NCBI RefSeq assembly: GCF_010015445.1
Contig: NC_053116.1
Location: forward strand, 27,483,785-27,547,784
Origin: Perca fluviatilis
Lineage: Eukaryota > Chordata > Actinopteri > Perciformes > Percidae
Length of the DNA stretch: 64,000 nucleotides
Direction: 5' to 3'
Position 1 is the stretch's first letter, and every line of letters starts with the position of its first letter. Made by a program: the position numbers and the translations under genes. The notes beneath the pieces were generated by a model, which saw only the letters and a list, made by a program, of their open reading frames with translations, had not been told where the DNA came from and did not search any database. Shown here piece by piece: positions 11,839 to 24,980 of the stretch.

Positions 11839-13796
11839 CTCTATGCCCTACCTTGCGGTTTTTACCGCTGATCATGTGGAGGCGACCTCACATACACATA
11901 ATCCACAATACGCACAGCGCTGTGCATGCTTCGCAAAAATTTGTCTGCGTGATGAATGAAATTAGCACCCGTGCAATACTGCTTTTGAGCTGTACGTGTG
12001 AGACTGAGATGCTGAGACGCCACCTGGATACAGGCTACAGATGTGTTTTAAAAAAATGCAGCTCAGTGACAATACAGACATTTCAAAACTGAGTTTTCCG
12101 ACACCTCCCAAGTCAAATGAGCAAATGTTGAACAGTTCATGTTTCCTCAGCATGGGTGGGAGTTTACTCCTTGAACGCCAGGAAAGCAGGAAGGTCTGTC
12201 TTTACTCCAGCAAGATTGAAACAGGAACCCCTTCATCATGTCTTCCTTATCTCCTCCACTGTCTTCGTGGCTTTGCATAAACACATATATATTCTTATGG
12301 GCTATTTCCTAATTAGATAATCAATGATGCTCTGTGCAATATGTGTGTAAACTGGATTAGATCATTACCCTTACTGTTAACACATGATGAGCTAGTATTG
12401 ACAGGCCACATCAGCATGGGACAGTGGAAAAGTACAGAATACCCCTACTTCCTGTGTTCACTGCTCATAATAAATAAATTAAAAGGTATTTGAAATAATG
12501 TCTGAATTTTTTCAGTACTATATTCATTTGAAAGGTCATGAAAAATTACTTTTTAAACTCAACCCCAACACAGAATTTGAATAGTCTCAAACTACAATGG
12601 ACTTACGTGATACTTTTATACTCATGCTACAAGTGTGTGGCCTGTGCTACAGAACCTCCAATCTCTGTAGCACAACACAAAACATGTTAACGTACAGCCC
12701 TGACACACCAGGCAACCCACCCAACAAAGAACTCTTTCTGTTAGCACTTCACTGCTTAAAAGCAGAGTACTATTTCCATTCACCCCTTAATTTCTTTTCC
12801 TCTCCTCCCTCCATACTCCTCCTCTATCTCCTTGTTCCGTCCTTCCTTTTCCATTTTCTTTCCACCTTACATCCAGACTTATATACTGTATATCTCTCCG
12901 CGCTTTACTGTTCCTTTTCCATCCTGTGTTCATCTCATTCCATTTCTTTTTTTTCCTTCCTCCTCTATGCCTGGCTTAATGCATTCACACCACCCTTTAA
13001 TTCACGCAGATGTTTTATTCATCAAAGCCAGTATTCTTCAACGACCCCCCCGGCATCTTAGTTTGCTCCGCCCAACCGCCCACCCCATCACCCCCCTCCT
13101 CCACCCAAACACATGGCACATCCCTAGAGGCCACTACACTCCTAGTTGCTTCCCTCTTCTCCTTCCTCTTGTCTTGCCTCTGTAGGTCTTATTCCTTTTT
13201 ACACCCCCTCAAGAAAAAGCGCCTTCAAGGGCTGTACCAATTTTGAGTTATATGTAGATGTGCAATGAGTCAGAAATCTCCTTATTTAGTGAAATTGGAA
13301 TCTGTGACATTTTCATATTAATAAATGTGTTCTGCAATTAATTTGACAGAATTCAAGCCATTCTATGAGAGCTTTTCCATTTGCTGTTCGAAATACTCAA
13401 TACTTTAAGAACTCAATACTTTACTTTAAGAGCTGACCTACTACATTTATTAAGAATTTACCCTGCAGCCTGTTCTTTTTAATTAATTTGCCGCTGGCCT
13501 TGTTCTCTCTCTCGCTACACATTTCTTTAAATCGAAGGGTAAACTTTTTTTTTGAAATTTGGAATGTCCAATTTGCCCTGTTCAGTGTTCATCTTAAACA
13601 GATGTTCACTTTGCATGTAAATTGAAATGGAGATTGCATAGACCAAGGAAACTAAAGTGTCTGAAAGAACAAAGATATTGGGCAACATACCCATTTTTTT
13701 TGTAGTTCTTTAATTTGCTGGAAAATATTCCTTATGGCCCATAAAATAAACTTGTACCCTATTCATATACTTGCACAGTTCCAGTACTTCATACGA

Positions 13797-13888
13797 GGGC
13801 TGTGCAATTAATCAAATTTTGATCGCAATTTCAGCTCCTAACAATCATAAAAGCAATGTAATCGAGAAAAACAAGGCACACTGAGTTT
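13797..13888. mobile_element. older hAT-like end interrupted by a younger insertion
   Basis: GAGGGCTGTGCAATTAATCA followed by AATTTTGATCGCAATTTCAG matches a family of fish hAT ends rich in AATCG words. It is cut at 13888 by the element at 13889-14973; its far end, if any, lies after 14982 and was not recognised. Confidence 0.5.
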
Positions 13889-14973
13889 TAGGGCTGCAGC
13901 TATCGATTCTTTTTGTAATCGATTAATCTAGCACTTTATCAATCGATTAATCGGATAATGTTTTTTTTGCGTTTTTAGACAACCAAAACTAGGGAAAAAA
14001 AGCAACATTTTCGGAAGAAAGCAACATTTGTATTGCCTACATTGCTTACAATATCATCTCTCAAAAAACTAAACATATTAAGTGCATTTAAGTGCCATAT
14101 TACATTGTTTTTAAAGAATTTTTTTTTCAAATCATATCAACCTCAAACTAAGGCATACATTAAAATACACAAACATTACATTAAGTTGTGCAACTTAACT
14201 TTCAGAACTACAAGTTTCAACCTGAGACTGATCTGTATATAGCCTACAGTAGGCCTATATGTAAATATTAGTTATACTCAACCTATTTTCATTTATATAT
14301 TTGATTATAATGTCACACAGCTCTGTTACACTTATGCTATTAGATCGTTGATCAGCTGTTTCTCCGTAGAGAGAGAGAGAGAGAAAAAAAAAAAAAAAAA
14401 AAAAAAGAGAGAGAGAGAGAGAGCGAGATGCGCAACAATCAGCTGTTTTTCCGAAGGGATAGTCAACGCGTCAGCTCTTTAGATCAGATCGTGGTCACCA
14501 CTACGTATTTTCTTGTCTTTGATTTTGGTAGTTGTTGTGTTTGGTGTAGTTTCATCGTCCATACGACTGTTATTTACTTTTGTCGGGTCCGCTAGGTGGA
14601 ATGGATGATTAAGTTAAACGTCGTACTATTATCGTGGTAAGCTAGTTCCATTTTGCAGTAGACATACTGTACAGGGTTTTAGTTTTAATTACGTTTGAAC
14701 TGATTCCAAACTTTGGACACTTTCTGTCGTTTTCTCCAGCCTGTCTCTTCTCTTAGCCCCTCGCTATTTACGCTCTGGCACGTAGACTGTGTCGCCAGCA
14801 GCAGACTGAGCAGCGTCTGTGCGACAGTAATAATGCTCCGTGCGGAAACACCGTCCGTCAGCGATACAACGTTGGTAACATTGATTTAACGAAGCTTCGA
14901 GGCAAGTCATTTTGCATCGAGGATTTTTTGTAATCGAATTATTCGAGTTATTCGAGGAATCGTTTCAGCCCTA
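13889..14973. mobile_element. non-autonomous hAT transposon with exact 8-bp TSD
   Basis: 1,085 bp starting TAGGGCTGCAGCTATCGATT and ending GAATCGTTTCAGCCCTA. Subterminal ATCGATTAATC and TCGAATTATTCGAG words are present. CTGAGTTT flanks both sides (13881-13888 and 14974-14981). An internal GA/poly-A/GA tract lies at 14367-14425. No coding capacity. Confidence 0.9.
14367..14425. repeat. (GA)n-(A)n-(GA)n tract
   Basis: Purine-only composite simple repeat inside the hAT element. Confidence 0.9.
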
Positions 14974-15299
14974 CTGAGTTTCTCTGCACTTCATTCCTCC
15001 TCCTGAACAGTTAAAATCATACCTTTCATGATCAGAACTACTACTATTATTATTATCTTGAATGACACTTACAGAATGCTATTATCGATTCCACTAGCAA
15101 CAACGAGGCTAATATTATGCACATTCAAATTACTGTATGTGTAACTCTTGGAAGACCGTGTACATGCACATGTATTCACTGTGTCCAAAATAACACAAGC
15201 ACACTGTGATTACAGCCACAGCATTCACTTTTAATTCTTCACATGACATGCATATTTCCCATAAACACCCCAGGTGGCACTGAGGTACAAAAAAAAAAA

Positions 15300-16930
15300 A
15301 TCTTCGCCCCCCCCTCCCTTCAAGCTCACCAACTTATCTCCAAAAAACAAATTTAGTCTTCTCTCTCCTTCCTCTCAAACCATTTATTGCATTTATCTCC
15401 CTGAACTCAGCAAATCATGTCCCCTGCAGTGCATTTTTTCACATAAGGTGCATATTTCCAAATCATGTATATTATGTACTGAAATGTCTCTATTTCCTCT
15501 ATTTTCTCCTCCAAACCATTTTTCAAAACTTATGCCGAAAACTGAGCGGTCTCATTGCTGTTTGCACCACTTACTGTTTTTTTTTTTTTCACTCTCCAAA
15601 AAGTAATTTATTCTCCTTGACTTTGTCCTTGCATGCTTGCTCACACACACTGACAGTCACTGACACTTCTGAATCCAGCTGTGTATATAATACATGATAT
15701 CAATGGAAAGCTGCTTAATTAATTAGTCCATTTAGTCCTTAATTCTTAATTGACTTGTATTTAACTTTTTTATTTTTTTACAGTTTTGGTTAATTCCATT
15801 TGTCTAAAAACAAATACATACATAAATAAATAAAATGTAAATTTGTAGTGAAAGACCTGTTGTTTCTGTCTTGCAAAAAAACATTAGTCCAATAGTGAAT
15901 ATAAAGCTTCAAAACATCAATTTTCCTGGCTTTACGTGGGAGTTGTAAATTGCACAGTACATAATTGGCTCATATTAGCTTAATAATTAGCTCTGATTTC
16001 ATGGCTTTCTTCCAAAGGGCATATGTTTAGTACGCTGACATTGTTTTTGTTTTTTATCACTGTCTGTCGAGGTGTGCACTACTGGGAGAATAATCAACTA
16101 TTTTACATACTGTTTGGTAAGGTTGTGGTTGTTTTATTTTAAAACTTAAATTTGTGTATTTTGGAACTTTTAAATTCACAACACCCTTGTGGGTGATAAA
16201 GCCAAATTCCCTCCATTTGTCAGTTCTTTATTCATCTATATCTTTACTTTTTACTTATCTTGCCAAACACAATTTAGTGTCCTCTTAATTTGTATTCATC
16301 CCTCACCTCATTCTTTCATCCCACCCCACAAACTAATTCACTTTCACTTCATTCTCTCAGTCTCCCTGTTTCTTCATTCTATCCGTCTTTCCTGAAACAA
16401 ATTAAATTCAGTCTCACAGACTATGCTTTAATCTCATCTCAACCTACTAAATTTCTGCTCTCTCACCTTCTCAGTTGCTCACTAGTCTTTCCATTCCTTT
16501 CTGTCCCTAACTTTGAAACCGTCCACACCTTCTTCAAAAGGCTAAAACTCACTTATACCCAAGCATTATTCTCCTCACATACAGTAGTCTCAGCTACCAA
16601 AAGCGAATTTGCTCTGTTTGTGTTTCCCGCCATATCTGCTGGATTAAATTTGTCAGTGTAACATGCATATCTGCTCAATCACATCCAAAACTAATCTCAC
16701 CTCTGCCTACCGCATTTCTTCTCTGTCTCTTTCGCTTGTTCTGTTTCTCATCGTCTCTCGGTGTAAAATAAAGCTCGCTCAACACAACCAAGCAATTTCA
16801 TTTCTACCCATGTCCTCTCTACTCACTGCTCACCATTTTATCTTCTCACAAACTAATTTAGTCTGCATCCATGCTTCTCTCTCCCTATCTCCAATCTTCT
16901 CTTTGCATCTCTCGGCTCTCTGAGGAGTAT
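15300..16930. repeat. degenerate pyrimidine-rich repeat domain
   Basis: Plus strand strongly CT-biased over about 1.6 kb, with recurring words of the form ACAAANTAATTNAGTCT and CTCTCTCC (for example near 15345, 16270, 16330, 16400, 16850). It looks like an old tandem array that has drifted; the unit length is not constant enough for me to state. Confidence 0.45.
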
Positions 16931-18089
16931 CGCTCGTATTATAACTTACTATAATCTGCATAATGTGCACCTCTCTTTATCATTTCTGAGTCCGTGTTCT
17001 TTCTGTTTGTGAAAACAATCAGATATCCCCTTTTTCTGTCTACTGTTATCTCTGTCTTTAAGGTTGTCTGTCCACTGGGAACTTCTCTTTTTACCACTGA
17101 GGTCTTCAGGGTTAACGACTGTCGCACATTTTTATCAGCACTGCAAGCTTTGGATGTTTCTGAGTGAAGTGAGCACTTGAGGGTTAGAAATATTTAAATT
17201 CTCATGAATATAAGAGTGCATATTGCAAAGCTTCAGCTGAGTTTAGCATTGTAGCTGCGGGAGGTGGGACTAAATCTTCCCTTCTACATTTGAAATGGAG
17301 AGGTTTATTTCTTAGAGGAGCAGAAGATAACTATTCCTAATTTAAAATAAGTTTTTCCTATTATCACTTACCTAAAACTATACTTGATTCACAGACTCAG
17401 ATTTAATTCTAGTTTAAGAGCACTGGTTAGTAATTTAAAGTCTTAAAGGTATAATCTAAGCCAAACAAGTCCATCACTAACAAGAACAGCAGCCCCAACC
17501 AGCCTTAACACTAGATCTTACTTTTTGTGACATGTAGTTGGATTTCACAGGAAATTAAATTTGATTGCCTTGACAGTCATTCAATTGGCTGGGGTTTAAA
17601 AACAGGATATCTGGTTTCTGGTTGAAATACCACAAAAGCTTTCTTACCCATTCTAAATGAATTATACTTCGGGAGGCAGATGTCTGGCAATGAGAAATTA
17701 GCAACAGTTCAAATGTGCAAACCTTTGATATGAGTGACAAAGAAATTATAACATATTCTATTCATGAAGAAGCAACAGCATTTATAGAGAATATGTTCAG
17801 AATTTTAAGAAACAGCAGCACAACAATATACTGGTGTAAAACAGAGATTACTATATCAAAGGAGGGCTCATTTGTTTGCCGTATTAACACCAAAGTTTCA
17901 ATACTTTTGAAGAAACTTTTAATTTAAAGGCATGATCACTTATTGTTTTGTTTAATGCTTCCAAATTTTTACAATATGAGATTATTTTTGGTTTCCATCT
18001 ATTTTGTTTTCTTTTTGGCTATCTAGTTTGCCACATATGAAATTAAAATGAGCTGCAGGAACATGAGCAGAAAACTGACTACTTACAGT

Positions 18090-18565
18090 ACATGGAACTA
18101 TCTGTACCGGTGTTAATCCTTTTGCCATCAGGGAAGAGAAGCATCACCAGCAGAACATCACGCTTCAGAGATAACACCTACCTCCAAGCTATACGGCACT
18201 TAAACATGGCTTAACGTATTAATGTTTTTCCCTGTGGTATTATGTACTTGTGGACTGTCCTCTCTGCACTATGGAATGCCCCACTGCACTAGGGACATCC
18301 CCGTTCGCCATTGCACTATGAGCTCTGGCTTGTGCCTCCTGTACCAAGCACTTTATGGACTGGTCCACAACCCGTTTACACACTTATATGTGTGCAATAT
18401 GCGTTGTTTATGTTTATGTCTGTGCATTTGAAGTCAAAATGTGTGCAATGTGTTATGTCGGTGCACTGTTGTCAATTAGGTGGTATATATGGGCACACCA
18501 AGACAAATTCCTATCAAATGCACTGTTGAAATGGCTAATAAACTTAAACTTGAACTTAATGTAGA
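18090..18565 (+). mobile_element. 5'-truncated non-LTR retrotransposon (LINE) 3' end
   Basis: A short frame around 18120-18212 reads PSGKRSITSRTSRFRDNTYL then QAIRHLNMA and stops. This is the typical C-terminal tail of a fish LINE ORF2 (conserved S-R-T-x-R-F and A-I-R-x-L-N). A 3' UTR follows, ending GGCTAATAAACTTAAACTTGA with a short tandem tail, as in L2/Rex-type elements. Only the last part is present, which fits 5' truncation during insertion. Confidence 0.65.
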
Positions 18566-20362
18566 AAAGCCTTGGGTAGCCATTTTTTTTAACAGGGGAC
18601 GATGTGACATGTCCCAGTAGAAAAAACACAGGTGTAAATAATGAAAGTAACGATGTCTGACTTACAATTAGCTGTATGGGTGTCAGGGTTCTAGTATAGA
18701 ACACAATTGAATAGAATGGAGCCATTGCTAATGTTATTAGTAACACCTGAGCTTTTCCTGCTATGACAAGTGAAAATGCCTGTGAGCAGATTAAAGCAGT
18801 ACTGGTCAATCTGTCTCAAAGTCAAGGATTCATTCAATTCAATTCATTGATTTGAGGACTTCAGAAGTCCTGTAACACATCAGTAAACTAAAAACATTTT
18901 TACTTTAACCCTGGAATGGAACACAACACGATTAACATACAGTACTAAAGCGGAGTAATCAGTAAAGAACAGTACATGACCTCTGCTGACACAGTGTTTC
19001 ACACTATTTTCTTAACACTATTACACACATGTATTATATATTATATACTATAATCTCTGGGATTGGCACCATAAAGGTAGTGTTAAGTTTGCTCCGAAGC
19101 AGGGTTTTTACTCTATATTGCTTTGATTAGGCACTTCCTTCAAGAAAAGATTACCAGCGAACCAACAAATATTAATCTGAGCCAACAGGGCGCAACATTA
19201 CTCTCAGTCAGAGAAGGGATTAAATGTACTTCTCATTCATTTTATGATTTAAGGTGATGAAACCATGTCACTTGAGTAGCCCAAAGAAACACCAAAACAA
19301 CTGTTCACAAATCACGCCTGACACAGGTCTATTGAAAGCTACTGTTCTAGCGTCAAAAATATTCCTCACTGAGTGGAAAGTTTCCAATACCGGTCAAAAC
19401 CCTGGGCTTAGCTCCCTCCTGTGAGAGAAACCCTTAGAGTTTCAGGGAAAAGCAATCCAAAGCCACAAACAGCGTATGAGGGGATGGATGAAGGCCGGTT
19501 GGATGGAGAAAAAAAAAACAATGAGGTAGAGAGCAAACCTGGTTGGGAGAGAGAGGATGTCTGGAGAGTTTTGTGTGTTGCAGAATCAATTCATCCCTGT
19601 TTACTCGTCCTCCTCCTCTTCCTCCCACTAGCCCTGGGCGTTGACAAGACACCCAACGCCTACGCAGGAAAAGCACAACACCAACTACCCAGAACCCCAT
19701 CAGATTTCCCTTCCTCTATCCCTCAACTCTCATCTTCCATCCCTCTCTCTTATTTCTCCCAGATGTCTCTCACCCCATTTTCCCCCTGCAGCCCTCCTTC
19801 CATGTTATTCTCTCTGAATTCATCCGTCTCCCTCGTCTTTCATATCGCTGTCATACCCGCCTCTTCTCCGTCCTTTCCTTCATCTCTCATGCTCTGCTGT
19901 TTGCACTCTCTCGCTCTCTTGTCTTTAACGTTTTTTTCTTTGTCCCCTCTCCTATTATCAATGATCTAAGTTTTTCCAATCTTTTATCCTTTCTGTTTTC
20001 ACCGTCCATAGGCCCATACACATCGTGTGCGAACAGCGATCTTGCAGGTTCATGTAGATAGAAATAAATGCAGAGACACACCATCTGTCATCCAAGCTTT
20101 AGCCATAACACTGGCTAATTTTTTTGTTTTTAACCTAAAAAGAGGAACTTCAATAACGTTCCAGCAGCCAATGTATTCTGAGTCTGGTGGATGTGCGATG
20201 TGCAATCTAGGACCACCGTTTTGGATCAATGACCGGAAATGTCATTCCCTCTCATTCATTTCTGAAACTGTCCTGACTCCCTCCTCCTCTCTTTTCATCA
20301 TAATTTATTCTCTGTCTTTGTCTCTCCCTCTGTCCCTTTCTACCTCCATTTCTCCTTTTCTT

Positions 20363-20367
<5 letters not shown>

Positions 20368-20425
<58 letters not shown>
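20368..20425. repeat. (TC)n microsatellite
   Basis: 58 bp of CT dinucleotides within a CT-rich region. Confidence 0.95.
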
Positions 20426-20426
<1 letters not shown>

Positions 20427-20728
20427 AATCTTTCTCTCTCTGTCTGGCTCAGTGGGAGTTTGGAAAACACTCCGTCTCTCTCATGAAAGAAAAGTATTGC
20501 TTCACTCCCCCAGCTCTCTTTTGATTCGAAATAAAAGGCAATGTGAAACATCCCCCAGACACACACACTGACATTCATAGCATCTATCCTCTCCTACGAC
20601 CTACTCAATGGCTTGAAGACTGAAGCAATTCAGCAGTATGAAGGGGCAGAAAAAACAGGGAGGCAGAGAGGGAGTGAAAGAGAGAGAGGAAATTAGTCTA
20701 GAGTATTGGGAAAGGTAAGAAAGTGTAA

Positions 20729-20729
20729 G

Positions 20730-20766
<37 letters not shown>

Positions 20767-20788
20767 GTGTGTGTGTGTGTGAGAGAGA
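20729..20788. repeat. (GTGC)n then (GT)n then (GA)n
   Basis: A CpG-containing tetranucleotide repeat running into GT and GA repeats. Confidence 0.95.
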
Positions 20789-20848
20789 GGGAACAAATTA
20801 GTTTGGTGACAGTAAAAAAGAGTGAGGGGTTTATAGTGTCTGTCTGCC

Positions 20849-20884
20849 TGTGTGTGCATGTGTGTGCATGTGTGTGTGTGTGTC

Positions 20885-20940
<56 letters not shown>
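20849..20940. repeat. (GT)n microsatellite
   Basis: About 90 bp of GT repeat with a few CATG and CTG interruptions at its 5' side. Confidence 0.95.
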
Positions 20941-20943
<3 letters not shown>

Positions 20944-21129
20944 GACTATAACAGGTAGAGAGTGAAGGAGGAGGAAGCTCTCCAAGGAGGCAGAGTATGT
21001 GTTTTCATGTTGTTCAGCTCAACACGACAACAGAGTGGATCAAAAAGGAAGACAATATGGGACATGAACAAAGACACACAGTCAGTCAGTTTTAGTTTAC
21101 CAGGCTGGAGTTGAAGCTACACCAAGACA

Positions 21130-21130
21130 C

Positions 21131-21182
<52 letters not shown>
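21130..21182. repeat. (AC)n microsatellite
   Basis: About 52 bp of AC repeat. Confidence 0.95.
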
Positions 21183-21184
<2 letters not shown>

Positions 21185-21807
21185 AACACACTACACTCCT
21201 ATCCATTAAATCAGTGACATAGAGGTGAATGAATAAAACACTGTTTTATTGCCTATAGTTTAGCATTTTTGTTTCAAATTCAAGCAAAGCAATGTATTAT
21301 AAAATACATACGTCTGTTTTCATAATTCATGATAGTATTATTTATGCTCTTAAGCAGGTGTTCTACCTAGTTCCTGTAAAAGCAACATTGCTCAGCTTGG
21401 TTCCTCTATGTCATGAGCCGACATTTTAACCTGCAAGAGCAGGATAACTATTAAGTGTTTAAAAGTATTCTACTAAAGATGTAAATGTTTCTACTGAATG
21501 ACCTGTTGACTGGCAAGCTCACATGCTAATTGGACTCTTAGTTCCTGTTTTATAATAGCAGGTGCAGTGGAAAGGTCAATCAGTTAAAGCAATAACATGT
21601 AGACAGCAACTTAGAGGTGGCTAATTAGAGTGATCAAGGCATTTACAATTCATTGGGTGTTCAGAACGTGACAAATTCTTTATCAAATTTGACTCTCCAG
21701 TCTTGCGAAAAAGACGCATGAATTAATTATTGGGTTTATTCTTAACTTGCTTAAAGCAAACGTAAGTGAATATACTAGTACAATTTATAATCAACATGTG
21801 TATACCA

Positions 21808-22436
21808 TAGGGCTGTAACGGTTTTTGTATTCTTGCCGAACCGTCACAGTACGGGGGTCACGGTCAGGTACATGCAGCTGCACGCAGAATACACGGTATG
21901 TAGATTGATTCACGTAATGCGGAACCACATTTCAGAAGCATTTTAGTTTAGCAATAATTAGCCTGTGCCCATGTTATCTCCTTACATACACCTACGCTCT
22001 CTGTCTCTGCAAGATTGGGAATGATTGAGATTTCTCTCGGCACAGCTACCAGAAGACTTACAACTTTCAGACACGATGCTCACGTCACATTTACGCCGTC
22101 TCTCTCAGTTGGAGGCTGCGCAGTAACACTCAGCGCTCACTGGAAAAGTGCTTCTAATATCCTTCACTGGTCTCCGTCCAGAGCAACGGGATCTGTTGGT
22201 CCAGTTTATATACTGTCTATGTGTATTAGAGAAGTGTTTAAAATGTTTCTCATTTTTATAATAAAAAAAATAGTTTAACAAAGTCTTAATAACTTGCACT
22301 ACTGTCTGTTAGAAATAAAGAAAAAGTACGAAGAAACGTATCCTTATGCATTTTTTTTTTCATATTTAGTTTTATAGGGGGGGGGGGGACCGTGATTCCA
22401 AAACCAGGGTAGGAACTGTGTACCATTACACCCCTG
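21808..22436. mobile_element. non-autonomous hAT transposon, 7/8 TSD
   Basis: 629 bp starting TAGGGCTGTAACGGTTTTTG and ending ATGGTACACAGT-type sequence in reverse (GTACCATTACACCCCTG on the plus strand). The ends are imperfect inverted repeats. GTATACCA (21800-21807) and GTATACCG (22437-22444) flank it. Internal G11 run near 22378. It sits 169 bp beyond the exon 3 donor, within intron 3. Confidence 0.8.
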
Positions 22437-22604
22437 GTATACCGTCATCACTACCACAAACAAACACACTTCAACTCTTACTTGTGTATCTTTGTATGAG
22501 TGAAAAAAACACACATTTAATTCAAGCCCTTCTGCCCAGAAAGAACCCCTTTGCCACAGTAGCACAAATACATGCACACTCCTGCACTACAGCACACTAC
22601 TCAC

Positions 22605-22893
22605 CAGTATAATCTTCACGGCAGATGCAGGTGTACCCTCCTTCTCTGCGGGCGCAAACCCCTCCGTTCAGGCAGGGGTTGGAGTAACACAGGTTGATCT
22701 CCGTCTCGCAGTAATCACCCGTGAAGCCAACTGGGCAGCGGCAGCGTAGGCCTGCGATAGGGTGGATGGGCCGGAACAAGATGGAGGGCGAGGAGATGAA
22801 GGGGGCAGAGCTGTTGAAGCGCAGCACTGAGATACACTTCATGTAGTTCTGGCATGGCTCACGCAGACATACATTGTCGTCAAACGGGAGAAC
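22605..22893 (-). CDS. celsr3: celsr3 exon 3: EGF-like domains 1 and 2
   Basis: 289 nt between acceptor ATTCCAG|GTT and donor ACTG|GTGAGT (phase 0 in, phase 1 out). It begins [20 protein letters not shown], the invariant start of CELSR EGF1. EGF1 carries the family's long insert between cysteines ([21 protein letters not shown]) before [19 protein letters not shown]2 follows: [21 protein letters not shown]. The phrases PIAGLRC and [16 protein letters not shown] fit CELSR3 better than CELSR1 or CELSR2 as I remember them. There is one N-S-S sequon in the insert. These domains form part of the extracellular stalk between the cadherins and the LamG modules. Confidence 0.94.
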
Positions 22894-24980
22894 CTGGAAT
22901 AATGGGAGAGGAAAGTCATTGTGAAGAATGTTACTGCTGTGTTAACATGTAAACAGTAGTTTACTGTTGTAAGTTTTGCAGATGGTGTCCCAATTTAGAT
23001 CTGTTCTGACTTGTAATAGTAGTAAAAGCACAAGTGCTACTAACATTAATGTTATTAGCACTAACATATATATTGTATATAACATTAATGTTGTTCATTA
23101 TCATGAATAACCTTTTTTAATACCAATGCATATGCATAATTTTAGTGTGGTAGCTGGTTAAGTGGATGTAGTTTTAACTCCTTTCTATACAATAAGGCAG
23201 TTCAATCCATAACAACGCATTTTTATTTCAGAAACGTATTACTTTTAAGGCTTAATCTGAAAAGTAACTTGTATATACTTTTAAATTGTATGTCAATTCA
23301 ATACTTGCGAAAATGTTCTTAGATGCCAGAGAGAAAGCATAAGCTAAGGCTAAGCAATACCAGGGCCCTGAAATTGGAGCACCTAACTTGATTGTAGCCT
23401 TAATTAATTGTATTGATTACACCTGTGCACCTGACTAATTGGTCTTCTTTTTGATGAGGTGTTCCAAGTCTGACTTTGGGCGTTACCTATTTAGCTTATA
23501 ACATGGATAGCAATGTTAAACCTTTTTAGAGAGAAACTCTGATAGACCGCGGATACCGAAGAAAACTGCAATTAGTTCAACAGCTAGCTAGCTAGAATGT
23601 TGACATGCGAATGCTTTGCATCCTAGCATGCTAGCGTTATCATCTTAGCACCTTAGTTATGCTATCTAACATTACGTGGTATCGGTGGTATCATGCTAAT
23701 GATAAATCACCGCAGTAGCGCTAACCTCGCTGACAAACTGAGTCATGTTTCTCTCAAAATCTCCTTCACTGATATCCTAACTAAGTTTTTGTTTTTTACT
23801 TTTGAAATATCTCTAAATATCATCTTCTTACTGTCAATTGACTTAACCCTTGTGTGGTCCTTCGGGTCCCAGTGACCCGAAGGACCACACAAGGATTATG
23901 TACTTCCCTTTACTTTGTTGAGAATTGCTCTCTAAACCCTGTTTGTGTAAAGTAAGTAAGTAAAGTTTATTTCTAGAACACATTTAAACACAGTTTAAGC
24001 TGACCAAAATGCTGTACAAACAAGAACTAAGGTGCTGTATTAACCCTTGTTTAGAGAGCAATTCTCAACAAAGTAAACGGAAGTACATAATCCTTGTGTT
24101 GTCCTTCGGGTCACTGGGACCCGAAGGACAACACAAGGGTTAAGCCGCCATCATTCAGATGAAAGAAGCTTCTGATTGATGAAAAAAGCTCATCCTAGGT
24201 GGTAGTTGTTACTATTTGCCCTGGGTCGCTCCTCTTAGGCTGCATAGCCTCAAGAGGCTGCTCCGCCTCCTCTGATTGGTGTAGGCGTAGCCTAAACTCG
24301 TTTACTTTCCAGAGGAACTGTTAGTGTTAAGGTCACTGGATCAGATATATTAACAAGATTGTGTCTTCTTAGACAGTAAGAGGTAATATATTCAGTTTGT
24401 GTGTGTTTGTGTGGCAATGCCTGTTGAGAGAAAGTTGTTTACGTTCAGCCTTAAACTATATCTCTTGACACTGCAGTGCTCTCTCTCGGACCTTCGCAAA
24501 TCTTTTCTCCTTTGGGTTTTACTTCTTTCTATCAAAATATCTCTTTCTCTATCTCTTTCTCTCATGCATGTACAGAGATGCTCTGAGAGGGTCTATTGTT
24601 TGTAACTGATGTCCCTGCTGTGTCCAGGTGTGTGTGTTATTTCATGCATGAGAAAATTTAGTGGTCATATAAGCGTATTGCTTGATAAAGCCATATGGCT
24701 GCACTGACATGGCATCTGTATTGTATTATTATCAGTTCACATGCAATATGCTCAAGTATCCATCTTTTGATGCATGTGTATTTGCACAATGTGTCTTATT
24801 ACGTTTGCTTCGCATGTCTTATTACATGTAATCAGAATTCCAACTGCTGCATGTGAGTGACTTTTTTCATAGAATGTTCATTTGAAAAAATATATGTGAT
24901 CATTGTCTGTAGTGGTCTGTAGATATATACACCAACAGTAAGCATTTAAAACTTGTGATTCTTGTGTATTTGTAACTAAC
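22894..24980 (-). other. intron 2 of celsr3 (2,087 bp)
   Basis: GT-AG intron with the TTAA-type MITE at 23847-24139; the rest is unique sequence with no gene. Confidence 0.9.
23847..24139. mobile_element. TTAA-flanked MITE (piggyBac-like) with palindromic ends
   Basis: 293 bp between TTAA at 23843-23846 and TTAA at 24140-24143. Left end CCCTTGTGTGGTCCTTCGGG, right end the complement with GTTGTCC for GTGGTCC. Each end is itself a near-perfect hairpin (GTCCTTCGGGTC...GACCCGAAGGAC). The inverted repeats continue inward for about 100 bp (GTACTT, TTTGTTGAGAATTGCTCTCT). It has a TTAA duplication and no coding sequence, as in piggyBac MITEs. Confidence 0.85.

Noticed and set aside
19421..19969. 182-codon plus-strand open frame in intron 3
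   Set aside because: It lies in CT-biased sequence, giving Ser/Leu/Pro-rich chance translation, and no homology is recognisable.
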